Positions 1-8,835 of a stretch of 33,004 bases of DNA are shown in pieces; position 1 is the first letter of the stretch; each line of letters starts with the position of its first letter. The stretch comes from Lachnospiraceae bacterium. GTDB lineage: Bacteria > Bacillota > Clostridia > Lachnospirales > Lachnospiraceae. Below the pieces are notes generated by a model. The model did no database searches. It was not told where the DNA came from and was given only the letters and a program-made list of their open reading frames with translations. The DNA lies in assembly GCA_009779895.1 (NCBI GenBank), contig WRBB01000031.1, forward strand, positions 1 to 33,004. The letters run 5' to 3'. The translations under genes were made by a program, and so were the position numbers.

Positions 1-121
1 ATAGTTTATCACATTTTGTCAGGTTTTTCACTCTTTTTTTGCTTTTTCACCTTATTTTACGGGCTTTTACCTTTGGATTTACTTTTTTTCTCTTTCCGGA
101 ACCTCACCTTAAAATTTTACG

Positions 122-160
122 TTATTAAAGTTTTGTGAAATTTTATTAAAGTTTTATGAA
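122..160. repeat. Near-perfect 18-bp direct repeat
   Basis: Two copies of TTATTAAAGTTTTRTGAA lie at 122-139 and 143-160 and differ at one base. Their period is 21 bp, two helical turns, which would suit a protein-binding pair, but the sequence is AT-rich and no promoter or gene is attached to it within the window. Function unknown. Confidence 0.5.
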
Positions 161-202
161 CTTGTTTTTTTAACACCACCAATTGTAACAACCGAGAATT
201 TT

Positions 203-243
203 AAACAGCCTAGAGCATACCAACACGCTCTAGGCTGTTTTTT
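203..243. terminator. Intrinsic terminator downstream of the surface protein gene
   Basis: A perfect 14-bp stem (arms 203-216 and 227-240, 10-base loop) is followed on the plus strand by a run of six T. In the minus direction the stem ends in TTT followed by AAAATT, a weaker tract. It sits just past the stop of the minus-strand surface protein gene, so it probably ends that transcript. The better T-run on the plus strand suggests it also serves a gene coming from the left of the window. Confidence 0.8.
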
Positions 244-280
244 GCGGAAAGTTATAAAACACCTTGACAATATCACTTAT

Positions 281-3200
281 TTATTTCTTTCCTGTTTTCT
301 TCCGGTCCTCACGATACCAATACCAGAAAACACCTCCGAAAAGCGCAAAGCTCAGGAAAAGATATCCGGCCCACACCCATATATCACTATGGTCTCCGGT
401 CTGCGGATTCAACACATGGGGTTTTGATGCGTCAGTATGCGTCGGTTGTTTCGGCGGTTGGGACGGTGCAAGCGGCTCTGTTGGGACGGTTGGTCCCGTC
501 GGATTGATTGGCTCCGTCGGATTCGTTGGACTCGTTGGATTCGTCGGCTCCGTCGGATTCGTTGGGTTCGTTGGGTTCGTTGGATTGGTCGGCTCCGTCG
601 GGTTCGTTGGATTCGTTGGATTCGTCGGCTCCGTCGGATTCGTTGGGTTCGTTGGATTGGTCGGCTCCGTCGGATTCGTTGGGTTCGTTGGGTTCGTTGG
701 ATTCGTTGGATTCGTTGGGTTCGTTGGATTGGTCGGCTCCGTCGGATTCGTTGGTTCCGTTGGAGTGGTTGGTTCCGTCGGAATAGGCGTGTATGAATTT
801 ATAATCGTAAGACTCACCCCTGTATCCACATCGGTGGGCAGCACCTCCAGTCGAATCGGCAACTGAGGTGATGTTACAACGGTAAAGCCGGACAGTTGGT
901 AATTCACCTCCGTAATAAAGTATGTTCCGGACTGAATATCCGTTAAAACAACACCCAACGGATTCAGCATATCCCCCAAACCAAAGGTGGTTTCTACACC
1001 CAATGGATCCGTAACCACAATTCCAAACGTTTCTAAATTCTGTTGCACAACCGCACTAGATATTCCAAGGAATTGTTTCCGTAAGTGCAAACTTCCGGTC
1101 GCAAAATCCGATGGAATGTTTGTGACGGAAATAAAATCAGAAACATTGGTAATATTCCCCCCAAGCGTAACTTCCGCTGCACTAATCCATGTCGGATCAA
1201 TCCCAGGATTGATGGTGAAGAATATCTGATCATACAACGCAACATATCCCGATGGCACCGTGGTCTCCACTAACATAAACACAAAATCATATGTGGGAGC
1301 AAGCCACGGATTATCAAACACTGCCATACCGGTTGCATCCGTGGTAGAATCCCCCAATTTATAGAACGTCTGCCCATTTACACTCACCGTTTCAGTCAAT
1401 TCAGATGGACCGGTATAGTCCGGCAACTCCGTTACATACAAACTAAACGCTGCACCCGCGAGATTCTGACCGTTATTGTCTCGTTTAAATACGCGAAGTG
1501 TCAAGCTACTGGCATTTGCACCTACTACCGTATCACCCACTACGTAATTACCACTTTCTGCGCTATCGCCCATATCAAATATGCTGATACTATTGCTGAT
1601 TGTTTCTGGTACTCCCTGAGGAAGCGTAACAAGTACATCATAAGTAACCATAACCGGCGTTCCATTTGGAATCACAAAGTCCACAACTGTACTACTTTGT
1701 ACATTCACACTCCAAGGCAAACTGTAGGTGTTAAAGTTAACCGGTGTCTGCTCAATCCAATTTCCGTCCCATACTGTATCCGAACCGACCAAAATAGGTG
1801 TCTGTGTATAGAATTGAATCGTATCGGTATAAAGCATCAAGTTGGTCAACACATCTTGGGCAACCACAAGCAATGGTGCTGAACCACCCGTCGGTGCAAA
1901 CTGAATATTGCCATCCGGATTGATAATAATTTCCACATGTACCAGATCAGACCCCGGTTGAGAGGGTTTCATCGTCTTATTAATCGGCGGCGGGGTATAA
2001 GTAACCGTCGTACTATTTTCAAAAGTACATTCTCCCGGATTTACCGCAATGGAAACGGTATTTGTTAACCCGGATGGTGTTAGTGTTCCACCCGGTTGCG
2101 GTATGTATACCGGTTGCAAATACAATTGATAATGCACCGTAAAATTATTTTTCACAGCAAACCAATCCGACGGCCCAAAGGTCGAAAAATCTACCGTAAT
2201 CGTATTGCCAACTACATCCACATTGGCATCCGGTACCGGGATGGTTGCCCCATTCACCACCACATAGAAAGAATCCGGCATATATGCCATTCTACTATCA
2301 AAAGTATCTGTAAAGATGGGAGTATTACCTGCTTGCAACAGCGGTGTCGCTCTGTTAAGAGAATAGCCGCCATTAATGGTAACAGTGTAATCAAATAAAC
2401 TTGGATTATCTGTGGCCTGACCCGTTTTAAAAATGGGCCAGTAATCGGCAGTATTTTGCCCACCAACATCATTGACACCCCACACAAAGGAACCGGGACT
2501 ATTCACCAAATAGGCCGCATTTTGCAAAGATGTACCAGCTGTACTTTGTAAAGCCGTAATGGTATCATCCGGTATTGTGATCCGATACTCCACAAGTATG
2601 GTTACATCTTCATTGTACGGCCAGCCAATGAGTCCACTGCCGCCTAATTGTGGAGGCAACTCCGTGGTACCAAAGAAAATTGCCCATGTGTTGGTATTAC
2701 CCGCAGAAGCAGGCACCGGACCCACGTATTGGAAAGCAGGAATCAAAGGTGGGTTCGTCGGATCTGTAGGGGATGCAGAAATTGTAAAGTTACTAATATT
2801 TTCTGAAAAATCATTGGTTACAGGATTACCACCGGGAAAAAGTCCAAGGTCATCAATGAGCCAAAGGGGATCTCCCAATAACCCCGCCGGTATATTAAGT
2901 ATAATTGTATAATCCACATAATATCCGGTGTCAGGGGTACCACAAATACCGGATGAAAGCTTGTGGAGAATATCCGAATATCCGGGTGGAATCAACGGAA
3001 CACGCCCGGTAGCACTATAATCATCTCCGGTTCCGTCTGCAAAATCCACCTGATTGGTATAAGTAACAGGTAGCTGTCCCGCAATGGGAGGAGGCGAAAT
3101 CTGGGTTTCAAACACAATTTGAATTTGGTAAATACCAGCCGCAGGGGTGCCATTTAACCCAACGCCGGGTACGGCAAGGGTAAATCCGGTATCTGTTCCG

Positions 3201-4717
3201 TTTGGCACAATGCCGGCAGTTACACCGTCCTGGGTTACGGTGTTTGAAGCATTATCAGAATAGATAATCGTAACTTCCGTTAAATCTGCCGGAAGCACCA
3301 AGCCTGACCCAAGGGTATCGGTAATTGTACCACCATTTAACTGCGTTGTGAGACCATCCCCAATGCTAATATTCCACTGGAGTCTATAATAATTACTAGT
3401 GATTCCATCCGGCGTAAGCAATGTCCCACTCTTTGTAATCGGAAAGTTTTTTTGCACATAATCTGTAACTGTGCTCTGTTCTGTATCCGTCTGTCCATCT
3501 GAACCCGTGCCCTGCACGGAAACATCATTTTGCACTGTAAACTGATATTGCAACAAACTAGGAACAAGATCCGGATTGTTTAAAATAAACTGCCTTAAAT
3601 CAAGGGTATATTGAATTGTAATGACATCACCCGTTTGAAGTGTCTCGGCAAATGCATATGTAAATATATTCTGCGCACCGGTAAGCCGATTAACCAACAT
3701 ATCATTGGCAGGCAAATCTCCATTTATCTCATATGTAAATGCAGAAAACGCATCCGAACCGGACGGGTTATTAAATGCATTGGTACCGGCAATAATCGGT
3801 GTATCCACAAATTGAATCTCATCAACCGGCCCGTTGAGCACCGTAAGCATAATTGTATATTGAATTTCTTCTGCAAGTGGATCATAACTGGATGCTTTGC
3901 TAACAGTAAGCCCCATCGGAGGATCAGTTGGCTGAACCGTAATAAAACCTAAATCTCCATCACCTGCCATAAGCTCAGCAGAAATAGCCAACGTAATGGT
4001 AACATTGGCATAATTATCCACATAACTGGAACCCGGCGTCGCATTTCCATTTTGATCTACTTCTAAAAACATCATAGAAACAAAACCGGTTGTATCAATG
4101 GTATAGTAACCCACTACCACATTATTCGCATTTTCAATCGGTGTAGATGGAACCGCAACCGGAATATTAAGCCCACTTGGAAGTTGATATGTCATGGGTG
4201 CTGAACTATCCATCTGCCAGGCGGTTGATTCTGCAAAAGTGAGTCTAAACTCATACGACTTTCCAATGTATGCGGTATCACCCGCCATAACTTGCACCGG
4301 CGGTGTTTCGCTCATATCCCACATGGTCGCAGTGGTCAAAAAGTCAGCTAGATCATTGTTGCCACTACTCGCAGCCAAAATACCTTCGAATGCCATTACC
4401 ATGGGCATCGACGGCGCACCCCCCGGATTCGCTATATCCGCAGTGTCTTTTACTCCTATTGACGGAGCCACAAAATCTATCACATCTTCTTCGTCCGTTT
4501 CTCCGATGCCCTCTTGTGATCCACTGTCAAATATGTCGTCCGGCTCTTCTATCACAATAGGCATATCCTCCGCAGTATCTGCAACTTCCGTATTATCCGC
4601 GCTTGGTACGTCGCAGGTTTCAACCTCAGCAAAACCAAACACAAATGGAGCGGTAGATAAAATGACTGCAATCGTAAGTGAAATTGAAATGAGTTTTCTA
4701 ATCCGTGTACTTAACAT
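281..4717 (-). CDS. Large cell-wall-anchored surface protein (adhesin-like) with SpaA modules and a Pro-Thr stalk
   Basis: About 1478 residues if translation starts at the ATG at 4717. That ATG follows GGGAGGTGG with good spacing. A TTG five codons upstream would overlap this ribosome site and is unlikely. The N-terminus is a Sec signal peptide: a basic start, a hydrophobic stretch, and probable cleavage after FGFA. An acidic linker follows, then roughly 900 residues of beta-rich modules with recurring patterns such as ITDTLGSG and IFTDTFDS, as in Gram-positive adhesin stalks with isopeptide-type folds. Two SpaA/prealbumin-like modules come near the C-terminus (around TLRVFKRDNNGQNLAGAAF and GSLHLRKQFL). 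Next is about 100 residues of xPT triplets, then the sorting signal NPQTGD near residue 1437, one membrane helix and a basic tail. A sortase should anchor it to peptidoglycan. The motif is closer to the (S/P/N)PxTG signals of clostridial class B sortases than to LPxTG. No sortase gene lies nearby. The ligand cannot be told from the sequence. Confidence 0.9.
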   Translation of the reverse strand: MLSTRIRKLISISLTIAVILSTAPFVFGFAEVETCDVPSADNTEVADTAEDMPIVIEEPDDIFDSGSQEGIGETDEEDVIDFVAPSIGVKDTADIANPGGAPSMPMVMAFEGILAASSGNNDLADFLTTATMWDMSETPPVQVMAGDTAYIGKSYEFRLTFAESTAWQMDSSAPMTYQLPSGLNIPVAVPSTPIENANNVVVGYYTIDTTGFVSMMFLEVDQNGNATPGSSYVDNYANVTITLAISAELMAGDGDLGFITVQPTDPPMGLTVSKASSYDPLAEEIQYTIMLTVLNGPVDEIQFVDTPIIAGTNAFNNPSGSDAFSAFTYEINGDLPANDMLVNRLTGAQNIFTYAFAETLQTGDVITIQYTLDLRQFILNNPDLVPSLLQYQFTVQNDVSVQGTGSDGQTDTEQSTVTDYVQKNFPITKSGTLLTPDGITSNYYRLQWNISIGDGLTTQLNGGTITDTLGSGLVLPADLTEVTIIYSDNASNTVTQDGVTAGIVPNGTDTGFTLAVPGVGLNGTPAAGIYQIQIVFETQISPPPIAGQLPVTYTNQVDFADGTGDDYSATGRVPLIPPGYSDILHKLSSGICGTPDTGYYVDYTIILNIPAGLLGDPLWLIDDLGLFPGGNPVTNDFSENISNFTISASPTDPTNPPLIPAFQYVGPVPASAGNTNTWAIFFGTTELPPQLGGSGLIGWPYNEDVTILVEYRITIPDDTITALQSTAGTSLQNAAYLVNSPGSFVWGVNDVGGQNTADYWPIFKTGQATDNPSLFDYTVTINGGYSLNRATPLLQAGNTPIFTDTFDSRMAYMPDSFYVVVNGATIPVPDANVDVVGNTITVDFSTFGPSDWFAVKNNFTVHYQLYLQPVYIPQPGGTLTPSGLTNTVSIAVNPGECTFENSTTVTYTPPPINKTMKPSQPGSDLVHVEIIINPDGNIQFAPTGGSAPLLVVAQDVLTNLMLYTDTIQFYTQTPILVGSDTVWDGNWIEQTPVNFNTYSLPWSVNVQSSTVVDFVIPNGTPVMVTYDVLVTLPQGVPETISNSISIFDMGDSAESGNYVVGDTVVGANASSLTLRVFKRDNNGQNLAGAAFSLYVTELPDYTGPSELTETVSVNGQTFYKLGDSTTDATGMAVFDNPWLAPTYDFVFMLVETTVPSGYVALYDQIFFTINPGIDPTWISAAEVTLGGNITNVSDFISVTNIPSDFATGSLHLRKQFLGISSAVVQQNLETFGIVVTDPLGVETTFGLGDMLNPLGVVLTDIQSGTYFITEVNYQLSGFTVVTSPQLPIRLEVLPTDVDTGVSLTIINSYTPIPTEPTTPTEPTNPTEPTNPTNPTNPTNPTNPTNPTNPTEPTNPTNPTNPTEPTNPTNPTNPTEPTNPTNPTNPTNPTEPTNPTSPTNPTEPINPTGPTVPTEPLAPSQPPKQPTHTDASKPHVLNPQTGDHSDIWVWAGYLFLSFALFGGVFWYWYREDRKKTGKK
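480..780. repeat. In-frame 9-bp minisatellite coding the xPT wall-spanning region
   Basis: About 33 tandem units of 9 bp, mostly GGATTCGTT, GGGTTCGTT and GGCTCCGTC on the plus strand. On the minus strand they encode NPT and EPT triplets, with rarer TPT, SPT, GPT and VPT. Units are in phase with the reading frame, so gain or loss of copies changes stalk length without a frameshift. The long plus-strand reading frames rich in Val-Gly-Phe here are by-products of the repeat. Confidence 0.9.
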
Positions 4718-4780
4718 GGTTCCACCTCCCAAATATTCCGAAGCAACAATGTTGGGATTGCATTTTTCTTTTACAAATTC

Positions 4781-4809
4781 ATTTTATCACAATAGTAAAC
4801 AGTTTTCAA
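4781..4809 (-). promoter_or_regulatory. Sigma-A promoter of the surface protein gene
   Basis: On the minus strand, TTGAAA (4804-4809) and TAAAAT (4781-4786) are separated by exactly 17 bp. The -10 lies about 63 bp upstream of the chosen ATG. Within that leader and just upstream of the promoter, the 8-mer AACAATGT occurs once in each orientation (near 4745 and 4815), possibly an operator pair. Confidence 0.65.
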
Positions 4810-4842
4810 GACGACATTGTTTAAAATAGTCTAAAAATACAA

Positions 4843-5844
4843 CTATTCCAACAAAGGCAAAAGCCGGAACACCAATTCCATAAAGGTAGCCACAACAAGA
4901 AACAAACCTAACATGGCCCAAAAACTCCAAGTAAAGACTTTGACTTTAGCTCTAGCAACACTGGGCTGTAAGCTCTCTATTCCTTGTCCCGATTCTGTCA
5001 TCTCCGGGCTTTCTGCCATTTGACTTTCCGCTTCCGATATCTCTTGCACCGCAACCTCTTGTTGCACTCTATTTTTTATATAATCTTTTCGGAACAGCTT
5101 CATACAAAGTATCACAACAGGCAGCATAATAACTGAAAGTACCAACATAACAAGTAGTGCATTTCCCGGAATACCCAAAAAATAGGAATCATCCCGACCG
5201 GCACTTAAATACATCATAACCACACTCATACCATTATTGATAAAATGCCCCAACATCGGTGCTAAAATACTACCTGTATAATGAACAATATAGGCATATA
5301 AAAAGCCTATTACACTTGCATAAATCCCTTGTTGGAAATTTCCATGCACAAAGCCAAAAAATAATGCTGATACCAATGCTATTTTAAATATGGGAACTTT
5401 TTTTGCCTGATACTCTTTGTACATAGCACCACGAAACCACACCTCCTCAAAGATAGAGGGGAATACACCAATGACCAAAATAGACATCCACATCGGCAAA
5501 AGATGAATGGAATCTAACGTATCCCCAATCACGGATGCAAAAACAAAAGATAACAAAGTAGAAAGCAAAGAAATCATCGGAATGATAGCAAAAGAAATCA
5601 CCACCACCAATAACACATTTTTTAAAGACAATCCTTTCCAAGGTAAAATTTGCTTGAAATTCTGCTTTGTAATGAGCATATAAAAGAAAAAAGGAACCCC
5701 TAAACCAAGTACTTGCCCAATTCCTGTTGCCACAAGTATATTAAAATCTAAAAGTATAAACACAACTCCTACCACTTGTGGAATGGTTAAAAACCAAATC
5801 ATTAAAAAGAAAACTGCCATATTAATTCTTGCTGGTGATTGCAT
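4843..5844 (-). CDS. CPBP family intramembrane metalloprotease
   Basis: A 333-residue polytopic membrane protein of the CPBP (CAAX protease/bacteriocin-processing, Abi) family. The three family motifs are intact: EEVWFR at 133-138 (EExxxR), FGFVH ending at H167 (FxxxH), and H200-F-I-N-N204 (HxxxN). These form the metal-dependent glutamyl-protease active site in the membrane. Around seven hydrophobic segments are visible. A polar segment near 255-295, rich in Glu, Gln and Ser, precedes the last helix. The ATG at 5844 follows AAGGAG. It lies 16 bp downstream of the aldo/keto reductase stop, so the two are probably co-transcribed. Family members process prenylated or peptide substrates or act in bacteriocin immunity and stress signalling. 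The substrate here is unknown and no bacteriocin genes are nearby. Confidence 0.88.
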   Translation of the reverse strand: MQSPARINMAVFFLMIWFLTIPQVVGVVFILLDFNILVATGIGQVLGLGVPFFFYMLITKQNFKQILPWKGLSLKNVLLVVVISFAIIPMISLLSTLLSFVFASVIGDTLDSIHLLPMWMSILVIGVFPSIFEEVWFRGAMYKEYQAKKVPIFKIALVSALFFGFVHGNFQQGIYASVIGFLYAYIVHYTGSILAPMLGHFINNGMSVVMMYLSAGRDDSYFLGIPGNALLVMLVLSVIMLPVVILCMKLFRKDYIKNRVQQEVAVQEISEAESQMAESPEMTESGQGIESLQPSVARAKVKVFTWSFWAMLGLFLVVATFMELVFRLLPLLE

Positions 5845-5860
5845 AAAAATTCTCCTTTTC

Positions 5861-7021
5861 TTATTTCATAATGTTTCGAATCAATGAAAATATAACTCGT
5901 ATCGGCAATGGCTCCATACGTTTTGTTACTTTTTTTAATAGCTGACGAATCGGTAGGTTTTGAGGACATACCCGCTCACACTTTCCGCAACCATTGCAGG
6001 CATAAGGACTGGCCGGATTTTTCATTACCGCCGCGGTAGTGGTCGCATATAAGGTCATACCCGTAATCCATTTCTGCACATAACTAATGTTGTAAGATGA
6101 AAAACAACCCGGAATATTAATTCCCTTTGGACATGGCAAACAGTAATCACAGCCTGTACAATTAATCTTATAAGACCTGCGAAACACATCTACTACATCT
6201 GCATAAACCGCCAATTCTTTTTCTGTCAGCGAACGAAACCTCTTTGTTGCATCAAGATTGGCAGCCATAATCTGAGCATCGCCCACCCCACTTAAAGTCA
6301 CCGTCACCTCCGGTTGATTCCACAGCCACCAAAAGGCCCAGTCAGCCGGTGTTAACTTTGGGTCAGAGGCTTGAAACAATGCCACTGCCTGCTTTGGTAA
6401 ACCTGTCGCAAGGCTACCACCTAACAAAGGCTCCATAATCATCACGGGAATCCCTTTTTCATGGGCACGCAACAAACCCCGCTTCCCTGCCTGATAATTC
6501 TCATCATAATAATTATACTGAATCATACAAATTTCCCAGTTGTAAACATCCAAAAGTTTTAAAAAATCATTACAGATACCATGATAAGAAAAACCGATTC
6601 GTCGAATTTGACCATCGGCCCTTTTTTCTGCAAGCCATTCTTCAATGCCCAATGCCTGCAATTTGCCCCACTGTGCGAAATCCGTCATACTATGCATCAA
6701 ATAATAATCCACATAGTCCGTTTGCAACCGCTTCAAAGACTCATTGAAAAATTTATCGAAGTCCGTTTTTTTCTTACACATAAGCAAGGGCAATTTTGTT
6801 GCAATATACACATCTTTTCTCTTATTATGCTTCTTTAGTATCTCTCCTAATGTATGTTCACTATTGGGATAAATATAAGCAGTATCAAAAAAATTAATAC
6901 CACCTGCCAGTGCTGATAAAATCATCCGCTCAGTTTCTGCCTTATTGAGAGAAAACCGCATACAACCAAGACCTAACATAGATAATTTGTTGCCTGAAAT
7001 TTTATCTTCCCGATATTGCAT
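5861..7021 (-). CDS. Aldo/keto reductase with C-terminal ferredoxin-type Fe-S domain
   Basis: 386 residues. The N-terminal TIM barrel carries the AKR catalytic tetrad: D46 and Y51 in FFDTAYIY, K76 in IATK and H110 in YYLMH. The C-terminal part adds two cysteine clusters, INCTGCDYCLPCP and the classical YACNGCGKCERVCP pattern (CxxCxxCxxxCP), so it can probably bind [4Fe-4S] clusters. This architecture is common in anaerobes and is thought to link carbonyl reduction to ferredoxin-type electron flow. The physiological substrate is not known. The ATG at 7021 is preceded by AAGGAG. A terminator-like hairpin lies directly before that ribosome site. The CPBP protease gene follows after 16 bp in the same direction. 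Confidence 0.92.
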   Translation of the reverse strand: MQYREDKISGNKLSMLGLGCMRFSLNKAETERMILSALAGGINFFDTAYIYPNSEHTLGEILKKHNKRKDVYIATKLPLLMCKKKTDFDKFFNESLKRLQTDYVDYYLMHSMTDFAQWGKLQALGIEEWLAEKRADGQIRRIGFSYHGICNDFLKLLDVYNWEICMIQYNYYDENYQAGKRGLLRAHEKGIPVMIMEPLLGGSLATGLPKQAVALFQASDPKLTPADWAFWWLWNQPEVTVTLSGVGDAQIMAANLDATKRFRSLTEKELAVYADVVDVFRRSYKINCTGCDYCLPCPKGINIPGCFSSYNISYVQKWITGMTLYATTTAAVMKNPASPYACNGCGKCERVCPQNLPIRQLLKKVTKRMEPLPIRVIFSLIRNIMK

Positions 7022-7033
7022 CCTCTACTCCTT

Positions 7034-7067
7034 AAAAAAAGGCCTTATCCAATCATAGACAAAGCCT
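7034..7067 (-). terminator. Terminator or attenuator hairpin between the ATPase-like gene and the aldo/keto reductase
   Basis: On the minus strand a 10-bp stem with two G-U pairs (AGGCTTTGTC pairing with GATAAGGCCT, loop TATGATTG) runs straight into seven T. It ends the transcript of the upstream gene (stop at 7094). The T-run is immediately followed by the reductase ribosome site. If the candidate promoter TTGTGA-18-TATAAA at 7086-7115 drives the reductase, this hairpin would lie in its leader. Confidence 0.75.
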
Positions 7068-7093
7068 ACTATAACTTTACGTATCTTTATATT

Positions 7094-8764
7094 CTATCCT
7101 ACCACAATTTCACAATCTTTACGATAAAAAGCAATACCGTATCTCAAAATGTCAACATACCCCTCTTCTAGCAATTCTATATCGTACTTTTTATCATAAA
7201 TTTGCTGCAAACCCTCTTTTGCCATACCATATAACTCCGTAGCCGTTTTTGCCTTCTTTAATTCAATTATAATGGCGCGCTTGCGAATGGTCAGTGGTTT
7301 AATGAAAATATCAGAACGACCGACACCTACCTCTCGGTTTGACTTTATCAAATATCCCTCCATGGGGCGCAAAACGCCTAATAAAAAACCATGGTAAAAG
7401 CTCTCTGCACTGTCCATAAAACTAATTGTCTTTATTAAAATATCGGAAAGCTCTTTTTGAAACAACGCAGCATTTCCATCTATAACAGCCATATATAAAA
7501 CCGAGTAATTATTTACTTTTACCCTTTGTTGAAACCATTCATAAATAAAACGATCATAAATATAGGCTATCTCATTATTCGGGATTTTCATCTCAATTAA
7601 AGTTCGAACACCATCCATTCTTTCAGACACCTTTTTTAAATAACCTGTAAAAAACAAGAAGCTCCACAAATTGTCCATCGTATCCATAATTTCAGCATAA
7701 ACAATATCTTCTTTGATTGGTTTACAAATGGTACCACCTGCCATCAGCGATTCAATTTCACCTTTTGTATCATTATCTGCATTTTGCACCAACTCTTTGA
7801 TAATACTATTTGAACTTGTGTTTGCCCAAAACGATTTCGGACGTGTTTCTTTATGACATAGTCCATCTAAATACTGAATAATACTCCACGGATTATAAAC
7901 CACTGACTTACCAAACAAATAGCCATTATACCATTCTTTTGCCTCTTTCGCCTTTTCTCCAAAGCCATAGTACTTCAATGCATCCACAACTTCCTTTTCG
8001 GCAAAACCGAAATATTCATCAAAATTATTGGTCAAAATGGACACTATTTTAAGATTATTTACGCCTGTAAAGATGCTCTCCTTACTTATTCTAAGGCAAC
8101 CTGTTAAGATAGCCTTATACAATGAATCATTGGTTTTAAGCGTATTGCTAAAAAAACCACGTATAAAATTCACCATATCTTCATAATATCCTTGAAAATA
8201 TGCTTTTTCCAAGGGCACATCATATTCATCTATTAATATAAATACTTTTTTATTATGATGAAGTTCTAAGCAACTTGACAAAAACTTCAAGCTACGGGCA
8301 TAAACGGCTATGTCTGCTTCTAAATTGATGATTCTAATAAAAAATGCCTTTTGCTGCTCACTTAGAGATTCACTTTTCAGCAAATAATTATGACGTTGAA
8401 ATTCCTCTGATATCTCCATTTTCAATTGCTTAAAAGAATCCTCAAAATTACCCATGTCCGCACTTTTTAAAGTAATTTTTATAACAGGATAACTATTTTG
8501 ATGTGTGAGATAAACTCCCCCTATCTTTGTAATATTTAAACCATCAAAAATGTGTGCATATTTTTTTTTATTTTTATCAAAAAAATATTGAAGCATACTG
8601 ATGTTTAATGATTTGCCAAAACGCCTTGGCCGGGTACAAAGAGTCACCTCTCCTTTTGTATCTATAATATCTTTAATCAAAAGCGTTTTATCCACATAAA
8701 AATAATGTTCAGAAATCATTTTTTCAAAATTGTCAACACCAACAGGCAATGGTTTAAACTTCAT
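7094..8764 (-). CDS. AAA-ATPase-like protein with C-terminal PD-(D/E)xK nuclease-like domain
   Basis: 556 residues from the ATG at 8764. The start MKFKPLPVGVDNFEKM is the usual start of the AAA-ATPase_like family (Pfam AAA-ATPase_like plus PDDEXK_9). The N-terminal domain has a P-loop variant, RPRRFGKS, and a Walker B strand, VFILIDEYD. The C-terminus carries GRSDIFI followed by AIIIELKKAK, the D...ExK core of the restriction-nuclease fold. A TTG six codons upstream is also possible, but GGGGG seven bases before the ATG supports the later start. These genes are expanded in anaerobic gut and sediment bacteria. Their role is not established; mobile-element or defence-related functions have been suggested. 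An extended -10 element (TGCTATAAT, -10 at 8809-8814) and a tiny leader frame lie upstream. Confidence 0.85.
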   Translation of the reverse strand: MKFKPLPVGVDNFEKMISEHYFYVDKTLLIKDIIDTKGEVTLCTRPRRFGKSLNISMLQYFFDKNKKKYAHIFDGLNITKIGGVYLTHQNSYPVIKITLKSADMGNFEDSFKQLKMEISEEFQRHNYLLKSESLSEQQKAFFIRIINLEADIAVYARSLKFLSSCLELHHNKKVFILIDEYDVPLEKAYFQGYYEDMVNFIRGFFSNTLKTNDSLYKAILTGCLRISKESIFTGVNNLKIVSILTNNFDEYFGFAEKEVVDALKYYGFGEKAKEAKEWYNGYLFGKSVVYNPWSIIQYLDGLCHKETRPKSFWANTSSNSIIKELVQNADNDTKGEIESLMAGGTICKPIKEDIVYAEIMDTMDNLWSFLFFTGYLKKVSERMDGVRTLIEMKIPNNEIAYIYDRFIYEWFQQRVKVNNYSVLYMAVIDGNAALFQKELSDILIKTISFMDSAESFYHGFLLGVLRPMEGYLIKSNREVGVGRSDIFIKPLTIRKRAIIIELKKAKTATELYGMAKEGLQQIYDKKYDIELLEEGYVDILRYGIAFYRKDCEIVVG

Positions 8765-8835
8765 TTTGTAGCCCCCAATCAAAACAACACCATCATTTTT
8801 CTCCTCCCATTATAGCATACATTTGCTTCCATCTG

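Noticed and set aside
480-780. Possible CRISPR-like array
   Set aside because: Units are 9 bp, contiguous and in frame with a protein. There are no spacers.
264-866. Plus-strand frame rich in Val-Gly-Phe-Val-Gly-Ser repeats
   Set aside because: It is the antisense reading of the xPT codon repeat in the surface protein gene, with no ribosome site and no independent signal.
4194-4829. 211-codon plus-strand frame opposite the surface protein N-terminus
   Set aside because: Antisense to a clear signal-peptide gene, Ser/Ala-rich, with no ribosome site or family pattern.
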